This document shows, piece after piece, positions 38,301-45,907 of a stretch of DNA of 64,000 bases. Both the position numbers and the translations under genes were made by a program. How positions within the stretch are numbered: the stretch's first letter is position 1; every line of letters starts with the position of its first letter. The notes under the pieces are model-generated. The model ran no database searches and was not told the DNA's origin. It saw only the letters and a program-made list of their open reading frames with translations. The DNA comes from Edaphobacter modestus (lineage in GTDB: Bacteria; Acidobacteriota; Terriglobia; Terriglobales; Acidobacteriaceae). The stretch spans positions 1,984,001 through 2,048,000 of the forward strand of contig NZ_SHKW01000001.1 of assembly GCF_004217555.1 (NCBI RefSeq), given 5' to 3'.

Positions 38301-40285
38301 AGCTCGCGCGCCTCAAGCTCACGCGCCCGACTCACAATACCGTTCACCAGATCGCGCTTCTCGCGGGTGCCCTGGAGCAGGCGGCTGAATTCAGGGACCT
38401 CTCCGTTCTCGCGCACCACTTCTTCCAACATTTGCACGCGATGATCGAGATCCGGTTCGTTCTCGACTGCCTCCTCCACTTCGATAAGGCGGAGGGAGAC
38501 CGCCCGGCGCCAACGCTGTTCGGTATCAAACCTGAGCGCTTTGAAGAGCGTGTGTTGGGGGAACTTTTCAAGGAACCTGTCACAAAGCTGGGAGGCTGTG
38601 GCATAATCGCCGCGCTCAAGCGCCTGTTTGGCCTCGCCATAGCTGGCAGCAATCGCCTCGTGCTCGGAATGCAGCCGGTTATAGAGGCTTTGATAAGCTG
38701 CGATCTGCCCTGGCTCCTTCAGCTCGGGAGCCTGCGCCTCAAGCTCCAGCACCAGCTTCATCTTGCTGAGCGCCGAGGTAATCTCGTTCCGCCGCTCGGC
38801 ATCGAGCGCCACCGCATAGGCTTCACGTTTGTGCTCGCGGATCCGCTGCACCTCCGACTCCCGACGCTCCACCTGCGACAAGAATTGAAGCGCCCGTTCT
38901 TCGCCTGGTTTTGTTTCGAGGATGCGTTGCGCCGCCTGCCGGGCGTGAGAGAACGAGAACTTGTCGAGGTGTTGCTGGCCGACACGCAGCCAGTCTGCGA
39001 TATCCGCCTCAGCGCGCCGCGCTTCAATATCATGTTGCAGCACGAGGGCCTCTTCCAGGCGAGGTTCCAGGTGTAACGCCTCACTCACCCTCTGCAGCGC
39101 CAGCCGATACTCGCCGTCCTGCACACGTGCGCGTGCACTCTCGAGCAGATGATCGATGCTCCTCTTCTTCGTGGCGAACTTAATGTTTGCAGCCAGGGAC
39201 TCCAGTTCCTGTGTGAGGTAGCCCTCCGATTCGAGTTCGCTGACCAACTCCTGCGCAAATTCAAGATTTCCCTGCTGGTATGCCTCGGAGGCCTTGTCGA
39301 GACGCGGTGCAAACTTATCCGGATCAAAGACAAGAAAAGAATCGTCATGGTGCGCCCGCCGCAGATATTCACTGAATTCTTTGACGCTCGCGAAACGATG
39401 CCTGGGATCCTTGGCCATCCCCTTGCAGATCACCTGTCCGATGGACACGCTGACGTTTGGATTAAGAGAGGACGCCGGCGGTGGGTTGAGATGTCGAATG
39501 GCTTCGATCACTGCATCTTCGGTGGAGGCGAGAAATGGCTGTCGCCGAGTAAGCACCTCGTAACAAACCACGGCCAAAGAGAAGACATCCGAGGCGCGAG
39601 TGAGCGGCTTCATCGAGAGCTGCTCTGGAGACATATAAAGCAGCGTGCCTTTGCGGCCCACCGTGCGGCTTACATCCAGCCGGTGAGCCACACCGAAATC
39701 GATGATCTTTACCGAATCGTCTTCGAGGATGAAGAGATTGCTGGGCTTGATGTCGCGATGCAGAAGGCCGAAATCGTGCGCCGCCTGCAATCCGCGGCCC
39801 ACCTGGGAGAAGATGTCAACGCAACGCTCCGTTGAAAGCGGCTGAGGTGAGGAGCGGATGATCGAAGCAAGCGTGATGCCGCGTAGCAACGGCATCACGA
39901 GGTAGGGTTGACGAATGCCATCCTCGTCGAAGCTGCCTACATCCCTGATCTCGACAATATTCGGATGCGCCAGAGCGGATTGCTTGTGGCATTCCTCATA
40001 GAACAACTTCAAAGCCGTAGCATCGTTCGCATCCAGCAGGACCTTGAGCGCGACGTCTGTGTTGAGGACAGTATCGAAGGCGCGCCACACAACGCCCATG
40101 CCCCCTTCGCCAAGCTTCTCCTTCAACTCGTATCGGCTTTTGGTCTTCTTCGCCATGGTTTGGAAACGCAGGAGCAACTGCTGAAGACGAGGACGTCCCT
40201 TTCCCATTCGGGCGCACAACATCTGCAGTAAGAGCTTTGTCTCCTCCCGAAGGCACACGTCAGAACGATAGTTAACCTCGCACAC
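35384..40285 (-). CDS. Large membrane Ser/Thr protein kinase with helical repeats and PEGA domains
   Basis: A Hanks-type kinase occupies about residues 50-310: LGEGGMGVVWRAFD, ALKVL, LLHRDIKPSNLF and KIIDFGVAH, so all catalytic motifs are present. A very long alpha-helical TPR/coiled-coil region follows (about 320-960), then one transmembrane helix near residues 985-1010 (GATTLLLMIVGAFLWHR). Outside come several PEGA-like repeats (VTVRSTPSGAHILRDGQ, VRTLPGANILVDGKDAG) and a C-terminal DUF1080-like sandwich. The start is uncertain: GTG 40285 gives 1633 residues; ATGs at 40222, 40207 and 40156 are alternatives, and the last begins right at the kinase domain. It heads the block containing vgrG and probably phosphorylates the FHA-linked machinery. 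Confidence 0.85.
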   Translation of the reverse strand: MCEVNYRSDVCLREETKLLLQMLCARMGKGRPRLQQLLLRFQTMAKKTKSRYELKEKLGEGGMGVVWRAFDTVLNTDVALKVLLDANDATALKLFYEECHKQSALAHPNIVEIRDVGSFDEDGIRQPYLVMPLLRGITLASIIRSSPQPLSTERCVDIFSQVGRGLQAAHDFGLLHRDIKPSNLFILEDDSVKIIDFGVAHRLDVSRTVGRKGTLLYMSPEQLSMKPLTRASDVFSLAVVCYEVLTRRQPFLASTEDAVIEAIRHLNPPPASSLNPNVSVSIGQVICKGMAKDPRHRFASVKEFSEYLRRAHHDDSFLVFDPDKFAPRLDKASEAYQQGNLEFAQELVSELESEGYLTQELESLAANIKFATKKRSIDHLLESARARVQDGEYRLALQRVSEALHLEPRLEEALVLQHDIEARRAEADIADWLRVGQQHLDKFSFSHARQAAQRILETKPGEERALQFLSQVERRESEVQRIREHKREAYAVALDAERRNEITSALSKMKLVLELEAQAPELKEPGQIAAYQSLYNRLHSEHEAIAASYGEAKQALERGDYATASQLCDRFLEKFPQHTLFKALRFDTEQRWRRAVSLRLIEVEEAVENEPDLDHRVQMLEEVVRENGEVPEFSRLLQGTREKRDLVNGIVSRARELEARELHGEALVQWETLQTIYPMFPGLGFEIENVRLRRQLGERMARKNYWTTQISQAVEAGDFEEGLRLLSPAVEEFPNDAEFAEIHTYIHQHQALAEQAERKIREGRKFLDEGVIGQGLEKLRSAYEIGSKVKRARAELVEGLLRAARACQSDPPQARIYLKEILNLDQGNHAATGLLRFLDEQAEHQQADEFLSQARQLRTNNDLGGAIRLLKGACAEYPRNARLRQALREMDTSRDELRSRDLEVVRRKRLEADTLVSVPSLHEHIASVEGIAERYRDDEEFQNESRMLRDRLHTIAVPTAQPTASSGPDAALKKTTSIKQSRKLLPAFSIGATTLLLMIVGAFLWHRAASHKPPAQASIASPVLPDVTVRSTPSGAHILRDGQEIGIAAPTLTFRMPEGKTSLEARLGGYESQSETIDNSAGHHGEINFALRPLSQQLRVAGRGTLSLDGAPAVALPMGAFSGELAAGNHTLHWRGRGGYDATFQVNVSDGAPAILAAPIHASQSGSALLVSIASQQAHVYTSPAMSVTVDGAARGITNSSGLDTALPAGLHTIVARKNFSALVSRVASGSERLLLMTFENAPTPGSLTVLTDIDGVSLKLLHGTTTIHEGTSVAGKLDIADLPVGSYTLQATTSASAPANEQKVVITQGQNTTVTFHLKLNPALIPLRVRTLPGANILVDGKDAGTTGTNGVLLVSALSAGAHHIEARRHGKAAVLDVNLVEGEDKAHVAELKLDTGEGTVSLQLNPADSDVTVYAPNGKQVSVTGTHFDLPEGRYHFIARANGYIDRAEAVDVTAEGSIPVNLALAPITIDKAAPSIAGWEPASWTIDAQSHTLTHSSPDIGLYNAQPGHGRYVFSGSIGHAFLFSKPKVEWVADYRDSNNYLLFSLDRTGLELFTIKAGKRVPNGNRVIFPPMSRYQILLQILPGHIMTSLGDGHKWKLLSDWTGLPEDVDAGRFGFRGSVTLNSFSHTP

Positions 40286-40367
40286 ACGAGCCTGTGCTGG
40301 CTGAAGCTTGAGCTCAGAATAGCTCCCGATCCTTGCGTGGCCTTGTCCATAACGCCGCTTTATTGTC

Positions 40368-40422
40368 CAAAATTATGGCTCTCTGAAACGACCTGCGCCG
40401 TCACAAAATTTCGTGGCTCTCT
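40368..40422. promoter_or_regulatory. Direct repeat upstream of the kinase operon
   Basis: Two copies of CAAAATT-(1-3 nt)-TGGCTCTCT, at 40368-40384 and 40404-40422, lie 80-140 bases upstream of the kinase gene in the gap 40286-40703. They could be activator or repressor sites. Apart from these, the gap shows nothing clear. Confidence 0.35.
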
Positions 40423-40703
40423 CTACAGGCACATTGTCTTCTCCGGCACTACTCGTCTTCGCAATCGGCCTCGGTGCTCCGTTTCAGGAGAATCCATATC
40501 TGCGTCCTCCGTCCGCCTGCTATTGCATTCGTTCCCGTACGCCTTGGGCGTTACCGAGAAACTTAGGATATGGCTAGATACGAATCCGGAACGGCTTTGA
40601 CGACATCCGTGAATGGATGAAAACCAGTCCGCCGCTCGCCAAGGGAACAGCGACTCCCGAGACACACCCCGAACGGGCGAGTAGTACGAGCGTTCCTCAG
40701 CCG

Positions 40704-40898
40704 TCATGCGCTGTCTAACAATTCGGCGGAGTTGTTTCTGACATTGCCGACATCTTTACTGACCTCGAAGGCTTCCATCTCGTCAGCCGGGAACGGTCTC
40801 AGAAGATCTATGGGCGGCTGATGCGTCTCTTCCCTGTCAAGCCAACGGTTGAAATCGCTTTCATGCAGGATGACCGGCATTCGATTGTGGACCGGCAT
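40704..40898 (-). pseudogene. 3' fragment of a SRAP (YedK/HMCES-like) gene
   Basis: The frame MPVHNRMPVILHESDFNRWL, then PPIDLLRPFPADEMEAFEVS and VGNVRNNSAELL, ends at a stop at 40704. This is the C-terminal third of a SRAP-domain protein, including the conserved HxRMPVIL segment whose His takes part in crosslinking chemistry. It continues upstream only into the inserted element. The missing 5' part is at 44309-44797 on the same strand; both parts have the shared ATG codon at the break. Confidence 0.88.
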
Positions 40899-40933
40899 TA
40901 TGTGGAATTGGTGAGATGTCAAGCTTATGTGAG

Positions 40934-40979
40934 GCGTGATGTTCTCGCTTGGCTGTACAGCCAAGCGAGAACATCACGC
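40934..40979. repeat. 46-bp perfect palindrome near the left end of the element
   Basis: Each arm is 23 bases, starting GCGTGATGTTCTCGCTTGGC, with no loop (centre GT/AC). It lies 35 bp inside the left end and 22 bp after the stop codon of the larger recombinase gene. It could be a recombinase binding site, a folded single-strand recombination site or a terminator. Confidence 0.9.
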
Positions 40980-41000
40980 GGAAGCCGGACGCAGGATAGT

Positions 41001-43184
41001 TCAGACCGCGTTTGATCCGAGCCTTGGACTGGCCTCGATCAGTTGCCGCAACGCCGCCTGATCGCCCGCGAGCGCCTTCCGCTCCGTTTCAGTGACGGGG
41101 ATTTGTTCCAGAATACGCTGGTTATGAGTGTTGGCTTCGAGCGCCTGGGCTCGCGTCGAGTCTCCCGGCACGTAGAAGTCGCATCGTTGGCAAGCCATGC
41201 GGTGCTGGCACTGTGCCCAGTATGGGTTGGCGCAGTACCCGTGTCCGAGATGAATGAACTTGTACGGTTCGCCCCGACCGGCTGCTCCACTTTCGATTGC
41301 AGCACGATCCAGAAGAACCTGGACGACCGCAACATTGCGCTCGAAGTAACGCGCGTCGACGTAGGCCTGCGTGAGTTTGTCGGGCGAGACCGTCGCATAC
41401 CACTGGGTGGAAGCAACGCAGCGATGGCCCAGCCACTCCTTCAGGGCCAGCAGCGACATTGGTTCTTTTGCGTTGTACAACTGCGTCGCGATGGTCGATC
41501 GGGCGCGGTGACTGGTGATCGGACCGCGAACATCAGCGTCTGGAACACCTGCCTTTCGGCAGAGCATCGGGATAACGGAGTGATTCAGGATGCAGCTTCC
41601 CATTGATCTTCCGCGGTAGCCGAAGAGGACCTGGAAGACCTCTCCCGTCTTTTCATCGGTAACTGCCTGCATCGCGGGACGAAGTTGTTGCCATGCTTCG
41701 ATCGCTTCGCGTACCAAACCATGAACCGGTTTCGTATAACTGCCGTTGGTCTTGTTTGCCGGGACATCCAGAAGGCAGACGGCGGCACCCTCCCTGGCAA
41801 GCTCTTCATCTCGTGATGTGTGCCGGCGAACGCACCCGAGACGCAGGCGGCCGATCTCATCCTTTCTCAAGCCAGCGAACAGCCACACAAGGGCCAGAGC
41901 CCGCATCATGGCGACGGGATACCGGGGAGCCGATACCCGGCCCATCGAGTTTGTACTACGGAGCAGATCGGATGACTCCAGATTGAGCCCGGCCCACAGC
42001 AGCTTTGCCCAGACATCCTCGGCGATGATGCGCGGGTTGGGAGAACGAAGAAGCGCGAGAGATGGTGGGTAGCGGAAGGTCTGCTTGGGATCGAATCGGT
42101 AAGGAACAAGCTCCCAGAGCAAAAGATCGGTGAAGAAGCAACGCAGGGCGCTGATATGTCCGAGCCGGGAAGCGACGCTCAGTAGCCGGTCCGGGTAGAT
42201 TGTTCGCTTGTCGTCGACGAGCTCTCCGACGCGGAAGCTTCCCGAGGCGGCCACATGTTCCGCAGCAAGCTGGCGCGTCCATTGGTCGGGCCGGGACACC
42301 TCAGGATGCACGATCTTCAACCAGCGACCTACCACCAGCAGCCTCGACCTGGTGCTTCGTCTTGTGCTTGGCCGTAGTGTTGAGGTCTCATACCAGCGAT
42401 TGCACCACGACAGCCACTCCGGGCTGATCCCGCCAGGTACCACTTGCCGGCTTACACCTTGCGGCGCGACATACGGCCGCAACGGAGATTGCATGATCCC
42501 CAGAGCGACGAACGCATGAGACAGCATGAACGTGGCCTGCTTCAGACTGTAAGCGCATTCCTGGCATCGCAGACCTTCAAGCGACTGAGCCGTAAGGGTC
42601 GCAACGTCAGCAGTTCCATGGACCAGGAACAGCTCGCACAGAGCGTTGCGGACTTCCAGATGGAAGTATCCGGTGTAGCCCAGGCGCTTCAACTCGGCCT
42701 GAACCTTGCCGATCGACCGGTCCACCTCCTCACGCCCGAAGACCTTGATCGCCAGAGAACGGCGGCGAAGGATGCGCCGCTCCTGATTGCGCAGCTTGGG
42801 CAGATCGACACTACACAGCAGAGCCGCCATGGCGAGAACATGCTGTAACGTGTTGGCTGTAGTGCGAGCCTCTTTGCAGCGATGGTATACACTCGTCCAC
42901 GCTTCCTCATCCCAGGTCCAGAACACGGTGTGGGTCGCATGCATCTCCGCTACAAGATGCCGCAGAAGGGAGTGCTGCGACTGTTGCGCCTCCGTCAGGC
43001 CAAGGCATGCCTTCAGCGGGTTCAGGAGACGAGCAAGCGGGTCGTCGAGACGAAGATGGAGAGATTCTCCTTCGGCAACGGCTGCGATCCGCAACCGCTC
43101 TCTCTGTGTGAACTCAGGAGTTCTATCGTAGCGGCTGAGATCGAGCCGCCTGGAAGGCAACGTATCCGCTGCGAGCTTAGGCAT
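41001..43184 (-). CDS. Tyrosine recombinase, large (TnpB-like)
   Basis: The 727-residue protein has a catalytic region at about 430-600: Arg in FAGLRKDEIGRL, the H-x-x-R box in SHRARST, GHRCVASTQWYATVS with the His and the nucleophilic Tyr. After it a cysteine cluster (GYCANPYWAQC, MACQRCDFYV) forms a likely zinc-binding tail as in Tn554 TnpB. The N-terminal 420 residues are helical. Its ATG shares one base with the stop of the upstream recombinase (TAATG) and has GGAGG 4 bases upstream, so the two are made together, presumably to act as one complex. Confidence 0.9.
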   Translation of the reverse strand: MPKLAADTLPSRRLDLSRYDRTPEFTQRERLRIAAVAEGESLHLRLDDPLARLLNPLKACLGLTEAQQSQHSLLRHLVAEMHATHTVFWTWDEEAWTSVYHRCKEARTTANTLQHVLAMAALLCSVDLPKLRNQERRILRRRSLAIKVFGREEVDRSIGKVQAELKRLGYTGYFHLEVRNALCELFLVHGTADVATLTAQSLEGLRCQECAYSLKQATFMLSHAFVALGIMQSPLRPYVAPQGVSRQVVPGGISPEWLSWCNRWYETSTLRPSTRRSTRSRLLVVGRWLKIVHPEVSRPDQWTRQLAAEHVAASGSFRVGELVDDKRTIYPDRLLSVASRLGHISALRCFFTDLLLWELVPYRFDPKQTFRYPPSLALLRSPNPRIIAEDVWAKLLWAGLNLESSDLLRSTNSMGRVSAPRYPVAMMRALALVWLFAGLRKDEIGRLRLGCVRRHTSRDEELAREGAAVCLLDVPANKTNGSYTKPVHGLVREAIEAWQQLRPAMQAVTDEKTGEVFQVLFGYRGRSMGSCILNHSVIPMLCRKAGVPDADVRGPITSHRARSTIATQLYNAKEPMSLLALKEWLGHRCVASTQWYATVSPDKLTQAYVDARYFERNVAVVQVLLDRAAIESGAAGRGEPYKFIHLGHGYCANPYWAQCQHRMACQRCDFYVPGDSTRAQALEANTHNQRILEQIPVTETERKALAGDQAALRQLIEASPRLGSNAV

Positions 43185-44185
43185 TACTCCTCCGGTCCAA
43201 GCGATGGATGACGAGGCGCAGCCAAGCTCCCCATGGTTCTGGCGAGAGCATCGGTAAGATCGCGTGCGCTCAGGTGGATGTAGATCAGCGTGGACTGCAG
43301 CACGCGATGACCGGCGAGCGTCGCGATGTGATGCATATCAAGGCCGGCGCGAGCCAGGTCCGTCAGGCGCAGATGTCGCATCGTGTGCGTTGTCAGATGT
43401 GGGATCTCACTGCGCAGAGCCATGCGTTCGACCACCTTGGTCCAGGTATAGGAGGTAATCGGCATCATGCGATTTCGTGGCGACTCCGAGAGGAAGACGG
43501 CATCGGGCTCGCACCGCATGGTCCGCCGCCGATTGAGATATCGGCCCAGCAGGGCCGAAGTGGCAAGCGAATAGGGCACAACCTTGCCGCTGCGATTCTT
43601 CGTCGTTTCCGCTCGTATCGTTAGCAGCTTCCGCGCAAAATCGAAATCGCTGACCATGATGGAACACAGTTCTTCCCGGCGGAGGGCACCGTCGTAAGCC
43701 AAGGCCAGCATGGCGCGATCCCGGATGGAGTCTTCCGAGGTGGCGCGAAGAAGCCGTTCCCACTCTTCGTCGGTTGGAATCCATGGCAGCTTGTGCATCC
43801 GTCGAATAGGACCGGCCGTGCGAAAGACGGTCGTCCCACAACAGCGGAAGGCGCCCCCACGAGAGACTGGATTCCCCGGTCGCAGGCCTTCTTCAACCAG
43901 ATATTCAAAGAACAACCGCAGGGCGGTCACTCTCTGGATCAGGGTGGAATTCGCCAGCCCTCTTGCACGTGATTCGTTGATCCAACCGGCAACATCAGAT
44001 TGCGTACTTGCTTCGCAGTCGTGAACCCGGGGTTCGATAAACGCAAGATATGAATCGACGGCACGAGCGTATGCGTCGAGGGTGTTCGGAGCCAAGCCAA
44101 ACTGCTCTCGCATGGTCAGCCACGCACGGGCATGAATGGCTCCGGCAAGGTGATGGTGACGCTCAAGATCGAACCGAAGAGTCAT
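43184..44185 (-). CDS. Tyrosine recombinase/integrase, small (TnpA-like)
   Basis: ATG 44185 was chosen because GGAGG precedes it by 4 bases; it gives 333 residues. The N-terminal SAM-like core-binding domain (TLDAYARAVDSYLAFIEPRV) is followed by the catalytic domain with GALRREEL (Arg), HTMRHLRLTDLARAG (H-x-x-R), LAGHRVLQSTLIYIHLS (His and Tyr). It is the first gene in the element; the 44197-44236 palindrome lies directly in front of its ribosome site and may regulate it or be its binding site. Confidence 0.92.
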   Translation of the reverse strand: MTLRFDLERHHHLAGAIHARAWLTMREQFGLAPNTLDAYARAVDSYLAFIEPRVHDCEASTQSDVAGWINESRARGLANSTLIQRVTALRLFFEYLVEEGLRPGNPVSRGGAFRCCGTTVFRTAGPIRRMHKLPWIPTDEEWERLLRATSEDSIRDRAMLALAYDGALRREELCSIMVSDFDFARKLLTIRAETTKNRSGKVVPYSLATSALLGRYLNRRRTMRCEPDAVFLSESPRNRMMPITSYTWTKVVERMALRSEIPHLTTHTMRHLRLTDLARAGLDMHHIATLAGHRVLQSTLIYIHLSARDLTDALARTMGSLAAPRHPSLGPEE

Positions 44186-44196
44186 GGCACCTCCGT

Positions 44197-44236
44197 TGCG
44201 CGTTCCCAATCGCGCTAGCGCGATTGGGAACGCGCA
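44197..44236. repeat. 40-bp perfect palindrome near the right end of the element
   Basis: Each arm is 20 bases (TGCGCGTTCCCAATCGCGCT) with no loop. It lies about 72 bp inside the right end, just upstream of the small recombinase gene. Its sequence is unrelated to the left palindrome, so the ends are marked by shape rather than by shared sequence. Confidence 0.9.
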
Positions 44237-44308
44237 GCCTTTCTACACCATGGTGGAGTTCATCGACACAGCATCATGCAGCTAAGCTTTATTCCACTTA
44301 ACTATTGT

Positions 44309-44797
44309 CATGAGCTCGTTGGCGTCGGTGGTGATGATCGTATAGGTCTGGAGCCAGCTTCCGTCAGCGGGATTCTTCCAGGCGTCCCATAGTCCGGCGA
44401 AGGCCATCGGCTTTCCCTTGGCAAGATCGAACGCGAAGGGTCGTTTGTTCTTGGGATCGTCGTGAGTCCACTCATAGAAACCTGATGCTGGCACTAGGCA
44501 GCGGCGCTTCTTGAAGGGCTGAGCCCACCAGCCGCGGGTGATGCTTTCGGCTCGAGCGTTGATCGTGGATTTGCCCTTCAGATCAGCAAGGTTTTTGGTG
44601 CTGAACGGCACCAAGCCCCAGCGCAACTGGACGAGTTCTCTCTCCCCGGTGTCGCGGTTGGCTCGGATGACGGGCTGCATGGTGCTAGGCGCTATGTTGT
44701 AGTCATCCGGAGGCAGAGGAAAGTCGTCGACCTGGGCTACGTGGAAGGCTTCGGCTATCTTCTGTTTGTCGGATTTACGGTAATATCGCCCGCACAT
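44309..44797 (-). pseudogene. 5' part of the interrupted SRAP (YedK/HMCES-like) gene
   Basis: The fragment begins MCGRYYRKSDKQKIAEAFHV. Cys2 is the residue that becomes the catalytic N-terminal Cys of SRAP proteins, which form a thiazolidine link with abasic sites in single-stranded DNA. The conserved YNIAPSTMQPVI, LRWGLVPFS, INARAESI, RRCLVPASGFYEW and TDANELM follow. After the ATG shared with the 3' fragment, the frame runs nine more codons into the element and stops at 44282. A 170-residue truncated protein could still be made, but lacks the C-terminal third. It lies 3 bp after the gene at 44801. Confidence 0.9.
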
Positions 44798-44800
44798 GAA

Positions 44801-45409
44801 TCAGAGCACTCCTATATCGCCGAAAATTCCAGTAAAGAGGCTGAAGGCTCGAAGGGCAACATCCTCACGTTTCGCTGCCACGCAAGCGTTCACAGTCAAC
44901 ATCATCAAGCCAACAGTTGCAGATCGAATCGCACCCACCAGGACTGGAATATCAAAGGCAGACTCAAACTGTCCACGCTCCGAGAACTGATTGCTCAACT
45001 GTTCATTGCCAGTGTGAGTCAGGCCGTGCAAAATCTTTCGAATGTCTTTTGAGAGACCAACTCCGTGTTTCTCCTCGAGATGCTTTCCTGCATTAATGCT
45101 CTGGAAATCTAATTCCCCTCTCAACAGGTGCTCGATCTGTTCGTCGGAAGCAAGAGACGCGACCCATGTTCCGCGTTCGCACGTATCTTTCAGTGGTCGA
45201 AGCAAAGCGAGTGCAGAGCTGTCATTGCTACCGTATTTCATCAAAACCAAAATCGAGTGGTGATGCTGAAGGGCGACAGAAACAAATCGAAGGACGGCAT
45301 TGCTGCGCTTATCATTGGATTCCACTTCTTGCAGAAGTTCCCAGATAGAAGCACGAAATTCGATCCCGTCCTCAATCGTCTTTCCAAGCTCTTCTCGATC
45401 GATCGGCAT
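44801..45409 (-). CDS. Unknown helical protein (202 aa)
   Basis: The protein starts MPIDREELGKTIEDGIEFRA and is mostly helical, with VALQHHHSILVLMKYGSND and ALLRPLKDTCERGTWVASLA as its most distinctive parts. It may belong to the DUF6988-type family of soluble helical proteins, but I am unsure. It precedes the SRAP gene by only 3 bp (TGA-ttc-ATG region), so it was the first gene of a two-gene operon before the insertion. Confidence 0.65.
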   Translation of the reverse strand: MPIDREELGKTIEDGIEFRASIWELLQEVESNDKRSNAVLRFVSVALQHHHSILVLMKYGSNDSSALALLRPLKDTCERGTWVASLASDEQIEHLLRGELDFQSINAGKHLEEKHGVGLSKDIRKILHGLTHTGNEQLSNQFSERGQFESAFDIPVLVGAIRSATVGLMMLTVNACVAAKREDVALRAFSLFTGIFGDIGVL

Positions 45410-45443
45410 GTGGTCAGGCTAACATTTGGAGGATTGGCATGAC

Positions 45444-45641
45444 CTACCGGAATGCGGCAATGGCCAGGCGGAGTTCGTCGGCGAGTTCTTCGTATCGGCA
45501 GAGGACGCCGCTGACGGCATTAAGCTGCTCGGGCATCTCCCAGAGCTTATCGGTGACATGCAAACGGAGGGCTTCAACGTCGACGAGGACGCTCTCAAGC
45601 TGCTCGATGGGCGGCACAGCGGTAGTATGCTGGACAAACAA
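45444..45641 (-). CDS. Possible small helical protein (65 aa)
   Basis: The frame QLESVLVDVEALRLHVTDKL and EMPEQLNAVSGVLCRYEELA has the heptad-like pattern of a real helical protein, more so than the alternative plus-strand frames here. The start would be TTG 45641 or a later GTG, and no ribosome site is seen on this strand. It is head-to-head with the antitoxin-like gene, 11 bp apart. Could be a remnant. Confidence 0.3.
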   Translation of the reverse strand: MFVQHTTAVPPIEQLESVLVDVEALRLHVTDKLWEMPEQLNAVSGVLCRYEELADELRLAIAAFR

Positions 45642-45652
45642 GAGGTGTTTCT

Positions 45653-45859
45653 ATGGATCTGGCAGCGACCGAACGCATTGCTCGTACTCTTGCCAAGGCG
45701 GAGTACACCTTCAGGGATACAGAAGAGGCTCGTATCTGGATGGCCAAACCCCATCCTGAACTCGGGAATCAGGCTCCGGAAGATGTAGCTCGCAGCGAAG
45801 ATGGAGCGCGTCGAGTCGAAGACATTCTGGGAGCTATCGTCTTCGGCTTGCCCGTCTGA
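45653..45859 (+). CDS. MbcA/ParS/Xre-type antitoxin domain protein, orphan
   Basis: The 68-residue protein is only the toxin-binding (DUF2384) domain: EEARIWMAKPHPELGNQAPE and ARSEDGARRVEDILGAIVFG match the domain's W-x-x-x-P-x-P-x-LG and RVE-x-LG-x-I-x-x-G pattern. The usual N-terminal Xre-like helix-turn-helix is missing, and no RES-domain toxin is adjacent. AGAGG lies 7 bases before the ATG. Either a trimmed antitoxin acting in trans or the remains of a RES-Xre module. Confidence 0.75.
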   Translation: MDLAATERIARTLAKAEYTFRDTEEARIWMAKPHPELGNQAPEDVARSEDGARRVEDILGAIVFGLPV

Positions 45860-45907
45860 TAGACCCTCTACTTAATGGATTGCGAATAGAAAGGGCAGCA
45901 TTCGATT

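Larger units (their letters stand above)
40899..44311 (-). mobile_element. 3.4-kb Tn554-like element with two tyrosine recombinases, inserted in a SRAP gene
   Basis: The two SRAP fragments join in frame (NELM followed by PVHNRMPVIL) if 40899-44311 is removed, leaving one ATG; so the insertion is precise and the ATG/CAT triplet is present at both ends. Near the ends are imperfect inverted sequences: TATGTGGAATT at 40899 and, reading inward from the right, TAAGTGGAATA about 8 bases in; AAGCTTA follows at both ends. Inside each end lies a perfect palindrome (separately listed). The two overlapping recombinase genes of about 330 and 730 codons recall TnpA and TnpB of Tn554; a TnpC gene and cargo genes are absent. 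Confidence 0.85.

Noticed and set aside
40286..40703. Short minus-strand frame of 94 codons between the kinase and SRAP fragment
   Set aside because: No ribosome site or recognisable product; composition looks random.
45426..45788. Plus-strand frame of 120 codons overlapping the antitoxin-like gene
   Set aside because: The second half is covered by the antitoxin gene in another frame, and the start is a TTG without a ribosome site.
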